Numbered from the stretch's first letter, positions 7,881 to 17,460 are shown. The stretch is 64,000 nt of DNA from Streptomyces sp. NBC_00239 (GCF_036194065.1 NZ_CP108095.1:7564001-7628000), one strand, 5' to 3'. Numbers and translations: made by a program. Notes: generated by a model not told the origin, from the sequence alone.

Positions 7881-9125
7881 CTACGGGGTGGCTGAGGGAG
7901 TCCCGGTCACCGGCTTCGGCAGGTTGTAGACGTGTTCCGGAGTCACGATCTCGGTGATGGCCTGACCGAAGAGCGTGCTGGGCTCGATGCTGCCCTGGTA
8001 GAGGATGTCCGTGTTCAGCACGACCACCATGGTGGCCTGCGACTCCGGCAGGTACACGGTCAGCGTCTCGTAGCCGGGAAGCGAGCCGTTGTGCCCGATC
8101 CAGCCCTGCACGTTGAAGATGCCCAGGCCGTAACCGGCGCCCGGCAGGGCCTCCTTGACCTTCAGCCGCTGGGCCTGGGTGGCCGGCGTCAGCAGCGTGC
8201 CGGTGGCCACCACCTTCGCCCACGTCTTCAGGTCGTCGAGCCGGGAGATGATCGCTCCGGCCGCCCAACCCCAGGACGGGTTCCAGTCGGCGGCGTCCTC
8301 GACCTTTCCGGACGCGGTCTGGTTCGTGTAGCCCTGGGCGTGCGGTGACGGGAAGGCCGCGTCGGTAGGGAAGACCGTGTGGTGCAGCCCGGCGGGCTCG
8401 ATGACCTCGCGTGCGATGTACTCGTGCAGCGGCTCGCCCGTGATCTTCTCGACCACCAGGCCGAGCAGGATCAGGTTGGTGTTGCAGTAGTAGAACTTGG
8501 CGTCCGGCTCGAACAGCACCGGGTGTTTGAAGCTGTAGTCGAGCAACTCCTGCGGCGTGAACGGTCGGTCGGGATCGGTCGTCAGCGCCTTGTAGAAGCC
8601 GGGGTCCGCGGAGTAGTTGAAGAGGCCGCTGCGCATCCCGGCCAGTTCGCGCAACGTGATCCGGTCGCCGTTCGGGACGCCGTCGATGTACTTGCCGATG
8701 GGGTCGTCGAGTCCGATCTTGCCCTCGTCGACCAGCTCCAGCACGGCCGTCACGGTGAACGTCTTGGTCTCGCTGCCGATGCGCACGTACAGGTCGGGGG
8801 TCATCGGCCGGCCGGTCTGCTTGTCGGCCACGCCGAAGGACTTCTCGTACGTGCCCTTGCCGGGAGCCGACAGGTGCACGCTCACCCCGGGAACCGAGGC
8901 CTGGCGCATCACCTTGCGGACGGCGTCGTCGAGCTGCTGGGCCACCGCGGGCGTGAGCACCGGGAAATCGCCGGACGCCGGGGTCGGGGTGGGGGTGGGG
9001 GCCGCCACGGCCGCCGAAGCCGGCGCCGCTCGGTCCCAGGCGTACCCCGCCGACGCGCTCAGGGGTGTCAGCACCAGTCCCATCGCCAGCGCCGTGGCCG
9101 CCGTACCGCGCCATCGTGTCGTCAT
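7881..9125 (-). CDS. Secreted class C beta-lactamase/DD-peptidase-type serine hydrolase
   Basis: 414 residues, ATG 9125. Sec signal peptide (GTAATALAMGLVLTPLSASAG) and a Pro/Thr-rich linker precede a complete serine-hydrolase domain. The three active-site motifs are present: S118-x-x-K121 (SETK), Y213-x-N215 (YCN) and H345-N-G. Family members are D-Ala-D-Ala carboxypeptidases, esterases or beta-lactamases; the sequence does not tell which. Related to the protein at 34289-35512 (shared VDEGKxGLDD, EKITG, WNPSW), which has lost these motifs. Separated from ArgP by the hairpin. Confidence 0.88.
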   Translation of the reverse strand: MTTRWRGTAATALAMGLVLTPLSASAGYAWDRAAPASAAVAAPTPTPTPASGDFPVLTPAVAQQLDDAVRKVMRQASVPGVSVHLSAPGKGTYEKSFGVADKQTGRPMTPDLYVRIGSETKTFTVTAVLELVDEGKIGLDDPIGKYIDGVPNGDRITLRELAGMRSGLFNYSADPGFYKALTTDPDRPFTPQELLDYSFKHPVLFEPDAKFYYCNTNLILLGLVVEKITGEPLHEYIAREVIEPAGLHHTVFPTDAAFPSPHAQGYTNQTASGKVEDAADWNPSWGWAAGAIISRLDDLKTWAKVVATGTLLTPATQAQRLKVKEALPGAGYGLGIFNVQGWIGHNGSLPGYETLTVYLPESQATMVVVLNTDILYQGSIEPSTLFGQAITEIVTPEHVYNLPKPVTGTPSATP

Positions 9126-9264
9126 CCAGGCCTCCTACGCGAGACCCCCCGGCACCGCAGCCGCCCCCGACCAACGTAGCCCCGGCCGCCACCCCTTGCG
9201 ACCGGAAACCGGTCGGCGCCGACCAGCCGCCGGGCTCTGACCTGCGTATTCGTAGGCGCGCGGG

Positions 9265-10680
9265 CTAGGAAGGGCGGTTCGCGCGAGCCCGCCGGGCCGT
9301 CCGGCCGGGGGAGCCGGAGCGCTCGACCGCCGCCCACCCCGCCAGCACCATCGCCACCGCGGCCGGCGCGGTCACGGGGAACGCGATCAGCGTGGCCGTA
9401 CGGCCTTCCAACAGCCCGCCGAGCCCCGTCAGGGACAGGCCCAGGACCCCGAGCAGGCACAGGGTGACACCGGCGGCGGCGAGCCCGCCCGAGCCGGACG
9501 CCAACACCGCCGTCGCGGCCGGCCGCAGGGGACCGCCCGGCCGGTGGGCCCGGCCCGCGGGAGCCTCGAACCGCCGGAACAGGGCGACGAGTACGGCGGT
9601 CAGTGCGGCGGCGGCCACGATCCGTACGGGGACCTGGCCCCACCAGGCGGCGGAGGCCGGCTCGGGCAGGGCGATGCCCAGCGCGAGCTGCGCCCCGTAC
9701 ACGCCGAGCATCGCGGTCAGGTGCCAGAGGAAGGCGGTCATGGCCAGCCCGTTGGCGGCGACGACCGGACGCCACACCGCGGGCCGGGTCAACAGTCGGG
9801 CGGCGGGCCGGCGCAGCAGCTCGACCGCCCCGACCAGCCACAGGCCGTGGGCGAGCAGCGCCAGGGTGGGCGGCGCCATGTTGGAGACCTTCTCGCCGGG
9901 CATGCCCACCATCGACAGCGGGTACGGCCCGAACCGCACGAGCAGTACGGCCGCGACGAGTCCGGCCCCGGCCAGGAGCGCGGGGCGGCGGATCCGGCCG
10001 TCCGCACGCAGGAAGCCCAGCTGGTGCACGGCCAGCCACACGAAGGCGAAGTTGAGGAACTCCAGGTAGGGCACGCCGGCGGCGAACCGCGCCGCGTCGA
10101 CCAGCGCGGCAGCCGTCGCCAGCGCGGCGAACACGCCCCAGCCGTACCGGTCGTGGAGCCGCAGCAGGGGCGGGGTGAAGGCCACCATCGCGAGGTAGAT
10201 GCCTATGAACCACAGCGGCTGGGTGACCAGCCGCAGCGCGGCGGCCGCAAGGCCCTGCCCGCCGCCGCCCGCGAGCTGCACGACCAGCGCCGCCGCACTC
10301 CACACCAGCACGAACACCAGCGTCGGCCGCAACAGCCGCCGCAGCCGGGCCCGGAGGAAGGCGGGGTACAGCCCGGCGGAGGCGGCCTCGTCCGGCGCGC
10401 CGGCGCCGGCGGCCGGCTGCCTGCGGGCGAGGGAACGGTAGGAGAGCGCGTGCGAGAAGCCGCCGACGAAGAAGAACACCGGCATCACCTGGAGCACCCA
10501 GGTCAGGACCTGCAACCGGGGCACGACGGCCAGCAGGTTCCCCATCCCGTCGTCCGTCACGGCAGCCATCAGCCAGTGCCCGAGCACGACGGTCCCCAGC
10601 GAGGCGATCCGCAGCAGATCGACGTACCGGTCGCGGGAGTCCGGTGTCGCGGCGGCCAGTTCGGAGGCGGTGTGTCCCAT
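9265..10680 (-). CDS. Acyltransferase-3 family integral membrane protein
   Basis: 471 residues with about ten membrane helices. The acyltransferase-3 signature opens the chain: RDRYVDLLRIASLGTVVLGHW, with the conserved Arg and His, then MPVFFFVGGFSHALSYRS. Members O-acylate sugars, peptidoglycan, antibiotics or lipids. No dedicated pathway genes adjoin it, so the substrate is unknown. ATG 10680. A 9-bp inverted repeat lies 44 bp upstream. Confidence 0.87.
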   Translation of the reverse strand: MGHTASELAAATPDSRDRYVDLLRIASLGTVVLGHWLMAAVTDDGMGNLLAVVPRLQVLTWVLQVMPVFFFVGGFSHALSYRSLARRQPAAGAGAPDEAASAGLYPAFLRARLRRLLRPTLVFVLVWSAAALVVQLAGGGGQGLAAAALRLVTQPLWFIGIYLAMVAFTPPLLRLHDRYGWGVFAALATAAALVDAARFAAGVPYLEFLNFAFVWLAVHQLGFLRADGRIRRPALLAGAGLVAAVLLVRFGPYPLSMVGMPGEKVSNMAPPTLALLAHGLWLVGAVELLRRPAARLLTRPAVWRPVVAANGLAMTAFLWHLTAMLGVYGAQLALGIALPEPASAAWWGQVPVRIVAAAALTAVLVALFRRFEAPAGRAHRPGGPLRPAATAVLASGSGGLAAAGVTLCLLGVLGLSLTGLGGLLEGRTATLIAFPVTAPAAVAMVLAGWAAVERSGSPGRTARRARANRPS

Positions 10681-10723
10681 GCCCCCACCTTCGCCGCCCG
10701 GGCCCGGCGCCCGGCAGGGCGTC

Positions 10724-10747
10724 CGTACTCAGTCCGCCCTGAGTACG
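10724..10747. promoter_or_regulatory. Inverted repeat upstream of the acyltransferase gene
   Basis: Arms CGTACTCAG (10724-10732) and CTGAGTACG (10739-10747), perfect over 9 bp, spacer TCCGCC. Position 44 bp before the acyltransferase start suggests an operator; no cognate regulator is adjacent. Confidence 0.5.
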
Positions 10748-10900
10748 ACGGCCCGCCGAACGCGCCCTGTTGCGCGCACGCCGCTACCGGCACACTGACC
10801 GCGCGCACCGATCGCGTGCCGACCGCGCGCGCCGGGCCCTCGCACCCCCGCATCCCCGCATTCCCGAACGGAAACCGCAGCGCCAAGGAGGAAGAGCACC

Positions 10901-12511
10901 ATGCGACTTCGACACGCTCTGGTCAGTGCCACGGCCGCGCTGGGGCTGCTGCTGTCCGGCGGCGCCGTGCAGGCGCGGCCCGCGCCGGCGGAACCCTCGG
11001 CCGCCGGACCCGGCCCCGCCGTCTCCGGGGCCCTCCCCAACACGGTCGTGCCCGCCCCGGCGAGCGCCGTGGCGAGCGGCCCCGCCTTCGCCCTCACCTC
11101 CGGCGCCGGCATCACCGCCGACGGCGCGAGCGCCCGGCCGGTCGCCGACCACCTCGCCGGGATCCTGCGCACCTCCACCGGCTACCCCCTGCCCGTGACC
11201 ACCGGCGGGCCCACCGCCGGCGGCATCGCGCTCGCCCTGTCCGGCGCGCCCGCATCGGTCGGCCCCGAGGGGTACACGCTCACCACCACCGCCACCGGCG
11301 TGGTCATCCGCGCCACCCACCCCGCCGGCCTCTTCCACGGCGTCCAGACCCTGCTCCAGCTGCTCCCCGCCAAGGTGATGAGCCGCTCGGCCCAGCCCGG
11401 CCCGTGGAGCGTGCCCGGCGGCACCGTCACCGACAAGCCGCGCTTCGGCTACCGCGGCGCGATGCTCGACGTGGCCCGGCACTTCTTCACCGTCGCCCAG
11501 GTCAAGCGCTACATCGACCAGCTCGCCCTGTACAAGGTCAACGCCCTGCACCTGCACCTGTCCGACGACCAGGGCTGGCGCATCGCGATCAGGAGCCGGC
11601 CGAACCTGGCCGTGCACGGCGGGAGCACCCAGGTCGGCGGCGGGCCCGGCGGCCACTACACCCAGGCCGACTACTCGGCGATCGTCGCGTACGCCGCCTC
11701 CCGCTACATCACCGTCGTCCCCGAGATCGACATGCCGGGCCACACCAACGCGGCCCTCTCCTCGTACGCGGAGCTCAACTGCGACGGCGTCGCACCGCCG
11801 TTGTACACGGGGACGAACGTCGGCTTCAGCTCGCTGTGCGTGCCGCTGGAGGTCACGTACACGTTCATCGACCAGGTGATCGGCGAGCTGGCGGCGCTGA
11901 CGCCCGGCCCGTGGATCCACATCGGCGGCGACGAGGCGGCCTCGACGCCCGCGGCCGACTACCGGACGTTCATCGACCGCGCCCAGAAGATCGTCGCCGC
12001 GTACGGCAAGACCGTGGTCGGCTGGCACGACATCGCGAACGCGACGCCGCTGCCGTCGACCGTCGCCCAGTACTGGGGCACGACCCGGACCCACACCGCC
12101 CTCGCGGCGGCCGCGGCCCGCGGCACGAAGGTCATCATGTCGCCGGCGAACCTCGCGTACCTCGACATGAAGTACAACCGGAACACTCCGCTGGGGCTGT
12201 CCTGGGCCGGCTACATCGAGGTCAACAAGGCCTACGACTGGAACCCCGCCGGGCAGCTCACCGGGGTCGGCGAGTCCGCCGTCGCCGGGGTCGAGGCCCC
12301 GCTGTGGTCCGAGACGCTCGTGACGTCCGCCCACCTCGACTACATGGCCTTCCCCCGGCTGCCCGCCATCGCCGAACTCGGCTGGTCGCCGTGGAGCACG
12401 CATGACGTGCAGGCCTTCGACCGCCGCCTGGCCTCCCAGGGTCCCCGCTGGAAGGCCCTGGGCATCGCCTACTACCACTCCCCCCAAATCCCCTGGCCCA
12501 CCGGCTCCTGA
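10901..12511 (+). CDS. Secreted GH20 beta-N-acetylhexosaminidase
   Basis: 536 residues; AAGGAGGAAGAGCACC precedes the ATG, an excellent ribosome-binding site. Signal peptide (residues 1-28, LVSATAALGLLLSGGAVQA). GH20b-type N-terminal domain at about 45-170, then the catalytic TIM barrel: YRGAMLDVARHFF, LHLHLSDDQGWR, EIDMPGH, and the catalytic pair Asp344-Glu345 in HIGGDEA (substrate-assisted mechanism). Removes terminal GlcNAc from chitin oligomers or other glycans outside the cell. Intact and of usual length. Confidence 0.95.
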   Translation: MRLRHALVSATAALGLLLSGGAVQARPAPAEPSAAGPGPAVSGALPNTVVPAPASAVASGPAFALTSGAGITADGASARPVADHLAGILRTSTGYPLPVTTGGPTAGGIALALSGAPASVGPEGYTLTTTATGVVIRATHPAGLFHGVQTLLQLLPAKVMSRSAQPGPWSVPGGTVTDKPRFGYRGAMLDVARHFFTVAQVKRYIDQLALYKVNALHLHLSDDQGWRIAIRSRPNLAVHGGSTQVGGGPGGHYTQADYSAIVAYAASRYITVVPEIDMPGHTNAALSSYAELNCDGVAPPLYTGTNVGFSSLCVPLEVTYTFIDQVIGELAALTPGPWIHIGGDEAASTPAADYRTFIDRAQKIVAAYGKTVVGWHDIANATPLPSTVAQYWGTTRTHTALAAAAARGTKVIMSPANLAYLDMKYNRNTPLGLSWAGYIEVNKAYDWNPAGQLTGVGESAVAGVEAPLWSETLVTSAHLDYMAFPRLPAIAELGWSPWSTHDVQAFDRRLASQGPRWKALGIAYYHSPQIPWPTGS

Positions 12512-12520
12512 ACCCCCCCG

Positions 12521-12742
12521 GCCGGCGGGACCCTGTTCCGGGTCCGAACGGGCAAGCACACCGTCCCCGGACCGAAGGACCAGCGGGCCGACCGCAAACG
12601 GCGCGGCAGCAAGGGCGGCCGGCCCACCGGCTTCGACAGCGAGATCCACAAACGCCGCAACGAGCTCGAGCGCACGATCAACCGGCTCGAGAACTCCCGG
12701 GCCGTCGGTGGCCCCGCCCATGACTCGCCGGACGGAATCTAG
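12521..12742 (+). pseudogene. Relic of an IS5-type DDE transposase C-terminus
   Basis: One open frame without a start reads RVRTGKHTVPGPKDQRADRK, then RRGSKGGRP, FD, KRRNELERTINRLENSRAVG, ending in TAG 12740-12742. The KHTxPxxxDQ..RKxRGSxGGRPxxFDxxxxKxRNxxERxxNRLKxxRA pattern is the C-terminal part of IS5-family transposases; the final catalytic Glu is the E of ELERTINRL. The catalytic N-terminal two thirds and inverted repeats are missing. It sits 10 bp after the GH20 stop and its end overlaps the next gene's stop codon. Confidence 0.7.
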
Positions 12743-13155
12743 GCGGTCTTGGTGGCGTTGCCGAGGATCTTGGTCGGGGTGATGCGGACGACCACTCGAA
12801 CCTCTTCCGGCGGGGCCTCCAGGTACTCCTTGCCGCCGCCCGGGCCGAGGTATTCCTCGGCGATGCGGACGGCCACCGCGCGGTCGGCGTCCTCGGTAAC
12901 GGTGGCCGTGCCGCGGATCTCGACGTACAGGTAGGGGTTGGCGAGGTCGAAGACGGTCAGGCCGACGCGTGGGTCGCGGAGTATGTTCCGTTCCTTGCGC
13001 CGGCCCTGTTCGGTGGAGATCAGCAGCTCGCCGCCGTCACGGCTCACCCAGACCACCGAACTCTGCGGGCTGCCATCAGGGTTGAGGGTGGACAAGACGG
13101 CCGGGTGCGGTACGTCAAGCAGGCTGCGTACGGTGTCGTTCATCTCAATGGGCAT
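12739..13155 (-). CDS. PPOX-class (F420- or FMN-dependent) oxidoreductase
   Basis: 138 residues. Split-barrel pyridoxamine-5'-phosphate-oxidase fold: PHPAVLSTLNPDGSPQSSVVWVSRDGGELLIST, RRKERNILRDPRVGLTVFD, YVEIRGTATVTED. This arrangement with GRRKxRNL matches the actinobacterial TIGR03618-type F420-dependent enzymes. ATG 13155 chosen: TAGCCT 7 nt upstream looks like a leaderless -10; ATG 13143 is an alternative. Its gene end abuts the transposase relic, which comes from the opposite side. Confidence 0.82.
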   Translation of the reverse strand: MPIEMNDTVRSLLDVPHPAVLSTLNPDGSPQSSVVWVSRDGGELLISTEQGRRKERNILRDPRVGLTVFDLANPYLYVEIRGTATVTEDADRAVAVRIAEEYLGPGGGKEYLEAPPEEVRVVVRITPTKILGNATKTA

Positions 13156-13309
13156 GTCGGGCAGGCTAATCGGGCTCTCTGGTGCGGCGCACCGGAATAC
13201 ATTCCCGCCGTGCCGGATCGCCCGGGTGGGGCGCAGGGCGCAACTCCCGGGCTTGTCGGCACTGCGTGCGGCAACACCCGGCTCTTGTCGGCGCTGCGTG
13301 CGACAGCAT

Positions 13310-13543
13310 CCAGCCTCGCCGGCGTTTGAGGCGCGGGGTTTGGGGCGGAGCCCGAAGACAACCCGGCTCCGCCGGGTACCGGGCTCTGCCCGGGTCCGCT
13401 CCTCAAGCGCCGGAGGGGCTGGAGGGTGCGTGGGGTTGGCGGGCTCTGCCCGGGCCCGCTCCTCGAGCGCCGGAGGGGCTGGAGGGTGCGCGGGGTTTGC
13501 CGGGCTCTGCCCGGACCCGCTCCTCAAACGCCGGCGAGGCTGG
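13310..13543. repeat. Dispersed palindromic element, copy A, with 60-bp tandem units
   Basis: Left end CCAGCCTCGCCGGCGTTTGA at 13310; right arms resembling its reverse complement at 13401-13422, 13461-13482 and 13522-13543, spaced 60-61 bp, so the right half is tandemly repeated. The interior holds GGCTCCGCC/GGGCGGAGCC hairpin sequence. The 675-bp gap 13156-13830 between divergent genes holds this element and nothing else recognisable apart from G-rich sequence before the next start. Copies B and C are at 25920 and 45223. Confidence 0.8.
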
Positions 13544-13830
13544 GTGTTGCCCCCAGCGCGTCGGCGAAGCCGGAGGGGCCGCAGCACGGTGAGGCTTAGG
13601 GCGGCGTGGGGTGAGCCGGTGGGGGCCCACGGGGGGTTCGGGGTGGGCGTTACCCTCGGCGATCGGGGGTGGGGGGCGCCCGCCCCCGGGAGCGGGGCGT
13701 GGGTGACCCGTTCGGCGCAACGGGTGGGGGCCGGTAGCGAGGGCGGGGGCCCGGTGTGGGAGCGGGGCGGGCACCCCCGGCGCGAAGCGGACCGCCGCGC
13801 GCCCCCCGCCACTCGGCGCATAGTGCTGGC

Positions 13831-16182
13831 ATGCGGCCACATTCAGGGACATCACGCTCTGTACCCGCGTTCCACACCGCCACGTACGCGGCGTACGCGA
13901 CACTCTCCGCCGTGCTGGCGGCGTCGCTGCTGGGAGGCGGCCTGTGGCTGCACCCCGGCACGGCCCACGCGCACGCGCCCGCCCACGGGCACGGGCATCA
14001 CCCGGGCGCTGGGTCCGCGCAAGGGCACGGGCACCAACCGAGCGCCGCGCCCGCGCAAGGGCACGGGCTCCACCCGGAGGGGAACGGGCAGCGCCCGGGC
14101 GCCGCGCCCGCGCACGACCCCGCCCGGGCCGCCGCCGGCGTCGCGTATGACCGCCAGGCACGCCACGAGACGGCCCTCTTCAACATCACCGCCGCGAACA
14201 ACGCCGCGGCCCAGGAGTTCACGGCGCTCGACCCGAGGATCTCCCGCGTCGGCGTGTACCTGAGCAGCACGGCCGCCACCGGCACGGTGACCGTGCAGGT
14301 CCGTTCCCGGCGGGCCCGCGCGGACACCGCGATCGCCACCGCCACCGCCGACCTGACGGAACTCGGCGGCGCCGGCGCCGGCTGGCTCGAACTCCCCCTG
14401 AACGCCGCGATCGCCCCCGGCACCACCTACTACCTGTACGCGCAGGCCACCACCCCCGGCAGCGGACGGGTGCTCTGGTACGGCACCCGCACGGCGGATC
14501 CCGGCTCGCTGGCCGCCTGGAACTACGACAAGGCGTACTGGGGCGGCTGGAAGGCCTCCGAGTCGAGGCTCGCCTTCCACATCAACCCGGTCGGCGCGGC
14601 CCGCTGCGGCGAAACCACGGAATGCTACGTTCCGTCCGCCGCGCGCAAGGCCCGCACGGCGGGTGTGCTCAGCAACGGCGCCACGACCGAGGGCGTCCTC
14701 CCGCAGTTCGCGGTCGGCGCCCGCTACGTCGAGAACAGCAACGTGCTGCAACTGCCTTCCGGTCGCTGGCGCTACCTGCCCGACGGCGCCACCGCCTCCA
14801 CGGTGGTGCCCGCGGGCGACCCCGCCGCCTGGCAGCAGATAGACGCCGCCCGGGCCTGGCTCGCCGCGGGCACGATCCCCGGCGGCGCGGACCGCGCGAC
14901 CGCCGTACGCGCCCTGCTGGCGCTGCGCGCGCTCCTCCAGTCCAACGGCTCCTTCGCCGCCGGCTGGTCCCCGCCCTGGGAGTACTCCTGGCCGCGGGAC
15001 TCCAGCTTCGCCGCCGTCGCCTTCGCGCACACCGGCCACGACGAGGAGGCCTACCGCGTCCTGCGCTACAACGCCGCGACCCAGCGCCCCGACGGCACCT
15101 GGGAGGCCCGTACGAAACTCGACGGATCCGGGCCGCCCGACGGCCGCCGGTGGCAGCTCGACGCGAACGGCTGGCTGCCGTGGGCCACGTGGCAGTGGTA
15201 CCAGGCCGCCCCCGCGGACACCCGCAGGGACCGGCTGACCACCCTCTACCCGATGATCGGGAAGGCCGCCGACCACGCGGCCGGCTCCCTCGACGCGAGC
15301 GGACTGCCGCCCGAGTCCCCCGACTACTGGGAGCTGTCGGCGTCCACCGTCACCATCGGCACGGCGGCGCCGCTGCTCTCCGGGCTCAACGCGGCCGCCG
15401 ACCTCGCCGCCGTGCTGGGCCGGGACGCGGACGCCGCGCGCTGGGCCGACGCGGCCCGGCAGCTGGCGGCGGGCATCGCCGAGCACTTCGCGCCGATCGG
15501 CTACCCGCGCACCACCGACGGCCTGCACGGCCGCGACAGCGCCGCCGCGTTCATGGCACCGCCGTTCAACACCGCGCCGCCGGACCTCGCCGAGGCGCTC
15601 GACGACACGTACCGCGCGCTGCTGCTGCCCAACGGCGGCCTGTTGCCCGGCAGCGACCCCGAACACCCGTGGGGCAAGTCCGCCTGGACGGCCAGTACGA
15701 CCTTCTTCGCGCTGGCCTGGCTGCACAGCGGCGAGCGGGGCAAGGGGACCCGCGTCCTGGACTACGTCCTCTCGACCCGGAACCACCTGGGCGAACTCCC
15801 GGAGACGGTCACCGCCGAAGGCCTTCCCTCGGCTGTCGTCCCGCTGGGCTGGACCGACGCGCTGGTCCTGCTCTCCCTGCTCGCCCGGGACGGCGCCCCC
15901 CTGCCGACCCCGCCGCTGCGCGCGGCGGACGCCCAACCGCCCATGAGCGTCCAGGCACCCACAGCCCAGGCACCCACAGCACCGGTGCCCCCAGCCTCGA
16001 TGTCCGCTGCTCCGGCGCAGCCCCCGGCGCATGCCGCGGCTCCGGCGACTCCCGCCACCCCTGTCGCTCCTGCCGCTCCCGAGCAGGCGGTCGTACCTGC
16101 CGCGACCGTTCAGGCCGCCCCGGCGCACCTGACGGCCTCCGGGCACCCCGCCGCTCCGGCCCCGGGACCCGTCCGGGGGTAG
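13831..16182 (+). CDS. Secreted GH15-like (glucoamylase-type) protein
   Basis: 783 residues from ATG 13831; CATAGT 6 nt before it fits a leaderless promoter. Signal peptide (LSAVLAASLLGGGLWLHPGTAHA), then a His/Gly/Pro-rich stretch with three AQGHGHxP-like units (residues about 45-90). Residues 105-260 form a beta-sandwich (surface or carbohydrate-binding type). Residues 320-690 are an alpha/alpha toroid with GH15 landmarks: WEYSWPRDSSFAAVAFA, YWELS, NGGLLPGSDPEHPWGKSAW, and LPETVTAEG. The tail (about 700-783) is Ala/Pro-rich. Probably acts on extracellular alpha-glucans or related sugars; substrate unproven. Confidence 0.85.
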   Translation: MRPHSGTSRSVPAFHTATYAAYATLSAVLAASLLGGGLWLHPGTAHAHAPAHGHGHHPGAGSAQGHGHQPSAAPAQGHGLHPEGNGQRPGAAPAHDPARAAAGVAYDRQARHETALFNITAANNAAAQEFTALDPRISRVGVYLSSTAATGTVTVQVRSRRARADTAIATATADLTELGGAGAGWLELPLNAAIAPGTTYYLYAQATTPGSGRVLWYGTRTADPGSLAAWNYDKAYWGGWKASESRLAFHINPVGAARCGETTECYVPSAARKARTAGVLSNGATTEGVLPQFAVGARYVENSNVLQLPSGRWRYLPDGATASTVVPAGDPAAWQQIDAARAWLAAGTIPGGADRATAVRALLALRALLQSNGSFAAGWSPPWEYSWPRDSSFAAVAFAHTGHDEEAYRVLRYNAATQRPDGTWEARTKLDGSGPPDGRRWQLDANGWLPWATWQWYQAAPADTRRDRLTTLYPMIGKAADHAAGSLDASGLPPESPDYWELSASTVTIGTAAPLLSGLNAAADLAAVLGRDADAARWADAARQLAAGIAEHFAPIGYPRTTDGLHGRDSAAAFMAPPFNTAPPDLAEALDDTYRALLLPNGGLLPGSDPEHPWGKSAWTASTTFFALAWLHSGERGKGTRVLDYVLSTRNHLGELPETVTAEGLPSAVVPLGWTDALVLLSLLARDGAPLPTPPLRAADAQPPMSVQAPTAQAPTAPVPPASMSAAPAQPPAHAAAPATPATPVAPAAPEQAVVPAATVQAAPAHLTASGHPAAPAPGPVRG

Positions 16183-16212
16183 CCCCCCGGGGCGCAGGCC
16201 CCGCACCAGCCG

Positions 16213-16249
16213 CCGCCCGGCGGCGCGGTCCGACCGCGCCGCCGGGCGG
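16213..16249. terminator. 17-bp stem hairpin between convergent genes
   Basis: Perfect stem from CCGCCCGGCGGCGCGGT (16213-16229) to its complement (16233-16249), 3-nt loop, 30 bp after the GH15-like stop. Followed by the 10-bp palindrome GTGACGTCAC at 16261-16270. Confidence 0.75.
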
Positions 16250-16307
16250 TTCCACGTGACGTGACGTCACGACGGGGCCCGGCCGGGGCCGGGCAAGGCC
16301 GGATGCG

Positions 16308-16454
16308 TCAGCCCTGCGGGTCCTCGACCACCTTGATGACCTCGACCTTCTTCTCGCCCTGCGCCGCCTGCGCGGTGCCGGCCGCGCCGAGGACGACGGC
16401 CGCGAGGGCCGCCGCGGCCAGGGCGGCCGCTGTCGTGCGCCGAACGGTGTTCAT
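16308..16454 (-). CDS. Small secreted peptide (48 residues)
   Basis: Too short for most gene callers. ATG 16454 is preceded by AGGGGGATCCC, a good ribosome-binding site. The chain is MNTVRRTTAAALAAAALAAV onward, a clean Sec signal peptide to about residue 31 (AQA-A cleavage), leaving a 17-residue mature peptide rich in Lys, Glu and Val (GEKKVEVIKVVEDPQG). No family recognised. Codon usage is normal. Confidence 0.65.
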   Translation of the reverse strand: MNTVRRTTAAALAAAALAAVVLGAAGTAQAAQGEKKVEVIKVVEDPQG

Positions 16455-16601
16455 GGGATCCCCCTGAGGTGAAGGGCCGGAGCCGTCCGGCCCGTTGCAG
16501 CGCGGCGCGTACCGCCGCCGTACCCGGGCAGGTTCTCAGCCGCCGCGACCCCCGGGCAAGCGGCTTCGCCGTACCGGCCGACGCGACGGGCCGAGGGCCG
16601 G

Positions 16602-17324
16602 TCAGTCGAGGCTGTCGCCGGCCGACACCCGGTGGGCCTCCAGGGCGGGTGCCGTGAGCAGGTCGGCGATGAGGGCCTCGGAGCCGCCGACGTACGTGCT
16701 CACCGTGTCGACATCGCCGCCCACGCACCAGGCGCGGTCCTCGGGCCACCACAGGTCCGGGAGTTCCGCGAAGGGGTCGAGCGCGGTGGGCGAGGCGGCG
16801 TCGGCCAGGGGCCCGGACAGCAGCACCTCTTCCCGTTCCGGCGTGGTGAAACACGGTACGGCGTCCCAGTCCCAGCGGCCGTAGCCGTGCCACAGCCCGA
16901 ACCAGCACCGGTCGGCGGTGCCCGTGTGGCGGGCCAGGACGGGGATCAGCGCGAGGGCGACGTCCGGCGGGGTCGGCCCCTCGGCGGGATGCTCGTCCCA
17001 CACGCCGGGCCGTTCCAGCCCGTCGAGGTTGTGGTAGTCCCGGTCGGCGCCGATCAGCTCGTGCCAGCGGGTCGCCCCTTCGACCGGGCGGCCGTACGCG
17101 GCGCCCACGGCCGCCCAGCGAACGGGCCGTTCGTCGAGCTGCGCGGGATGCAGGATGCGGGCGTACGCGGGGAAGCCGGGCGCGCAGACGCCCGCCACCG
17201 TGCCGAAGTCCCCGTGCCCCGGGCTGCGTCGGGTGAGCCACTGGGCCGGCTCGAGGTCGGCGGTCTCGACGCGCAGGCGTCCGTAACGGTCGGGGGCGGG
17301 CTCGCGGTCCACCGGGCGATACAT
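16602..17324 (-). CDS. Hypothetical protein, 240 residues
   Basis: No family recognised. The chain is acidic and Trp-rich (WHELIG, WFGLWHGYGRWDW, LWWPEDRAWCVGGDVDTVSTYVGG), typical of small soluble actinobacterial proteins of unknown role; no signal peptide or membrane segment. ATG 17324 has GAGGG 8 nt upstream. GTG 17330, two codons earlier, has a possible leaderless -10 (CAGACT, 6 nt before it) and is a real alternative. Same strand as the LtrA gene upstream. Confidence 0.7.
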   Translation of the reverse strand: MYRPVDREPAPDRYGRLRVETADLEPAQWLTRRSPGHGDFGTVAGVCAPGFPAYARILHPAQLDERPVRWAAVGAAYGRPVEGATRWHELIGADRDYHNLDGLERPGVWDEHPAEGPTPPDVALALIPVLARHTGTADRCWFGLWHGYGRWDWDAVPCFTTPEREEVLLSGPLADAASPTALDPFAELPDLWWPEDRAWCVGGDVDTVSTYVGGSEALIADLLTAPALEAHRVSAGDSLD

Positions 17325-17460
17325 GTCCACGCCCTCAGTCTGCCCTGAACCGTGATCACTTCGCCCGTGGGTTTTTCGGCGCGGGTTTCGCCCGCGGGTT
17401 TCGGCCGCGGCTCGGGCGGCGCGAGCCCACTGCCCGTCTGTCTGCCTGCCTGTGTCCTGG

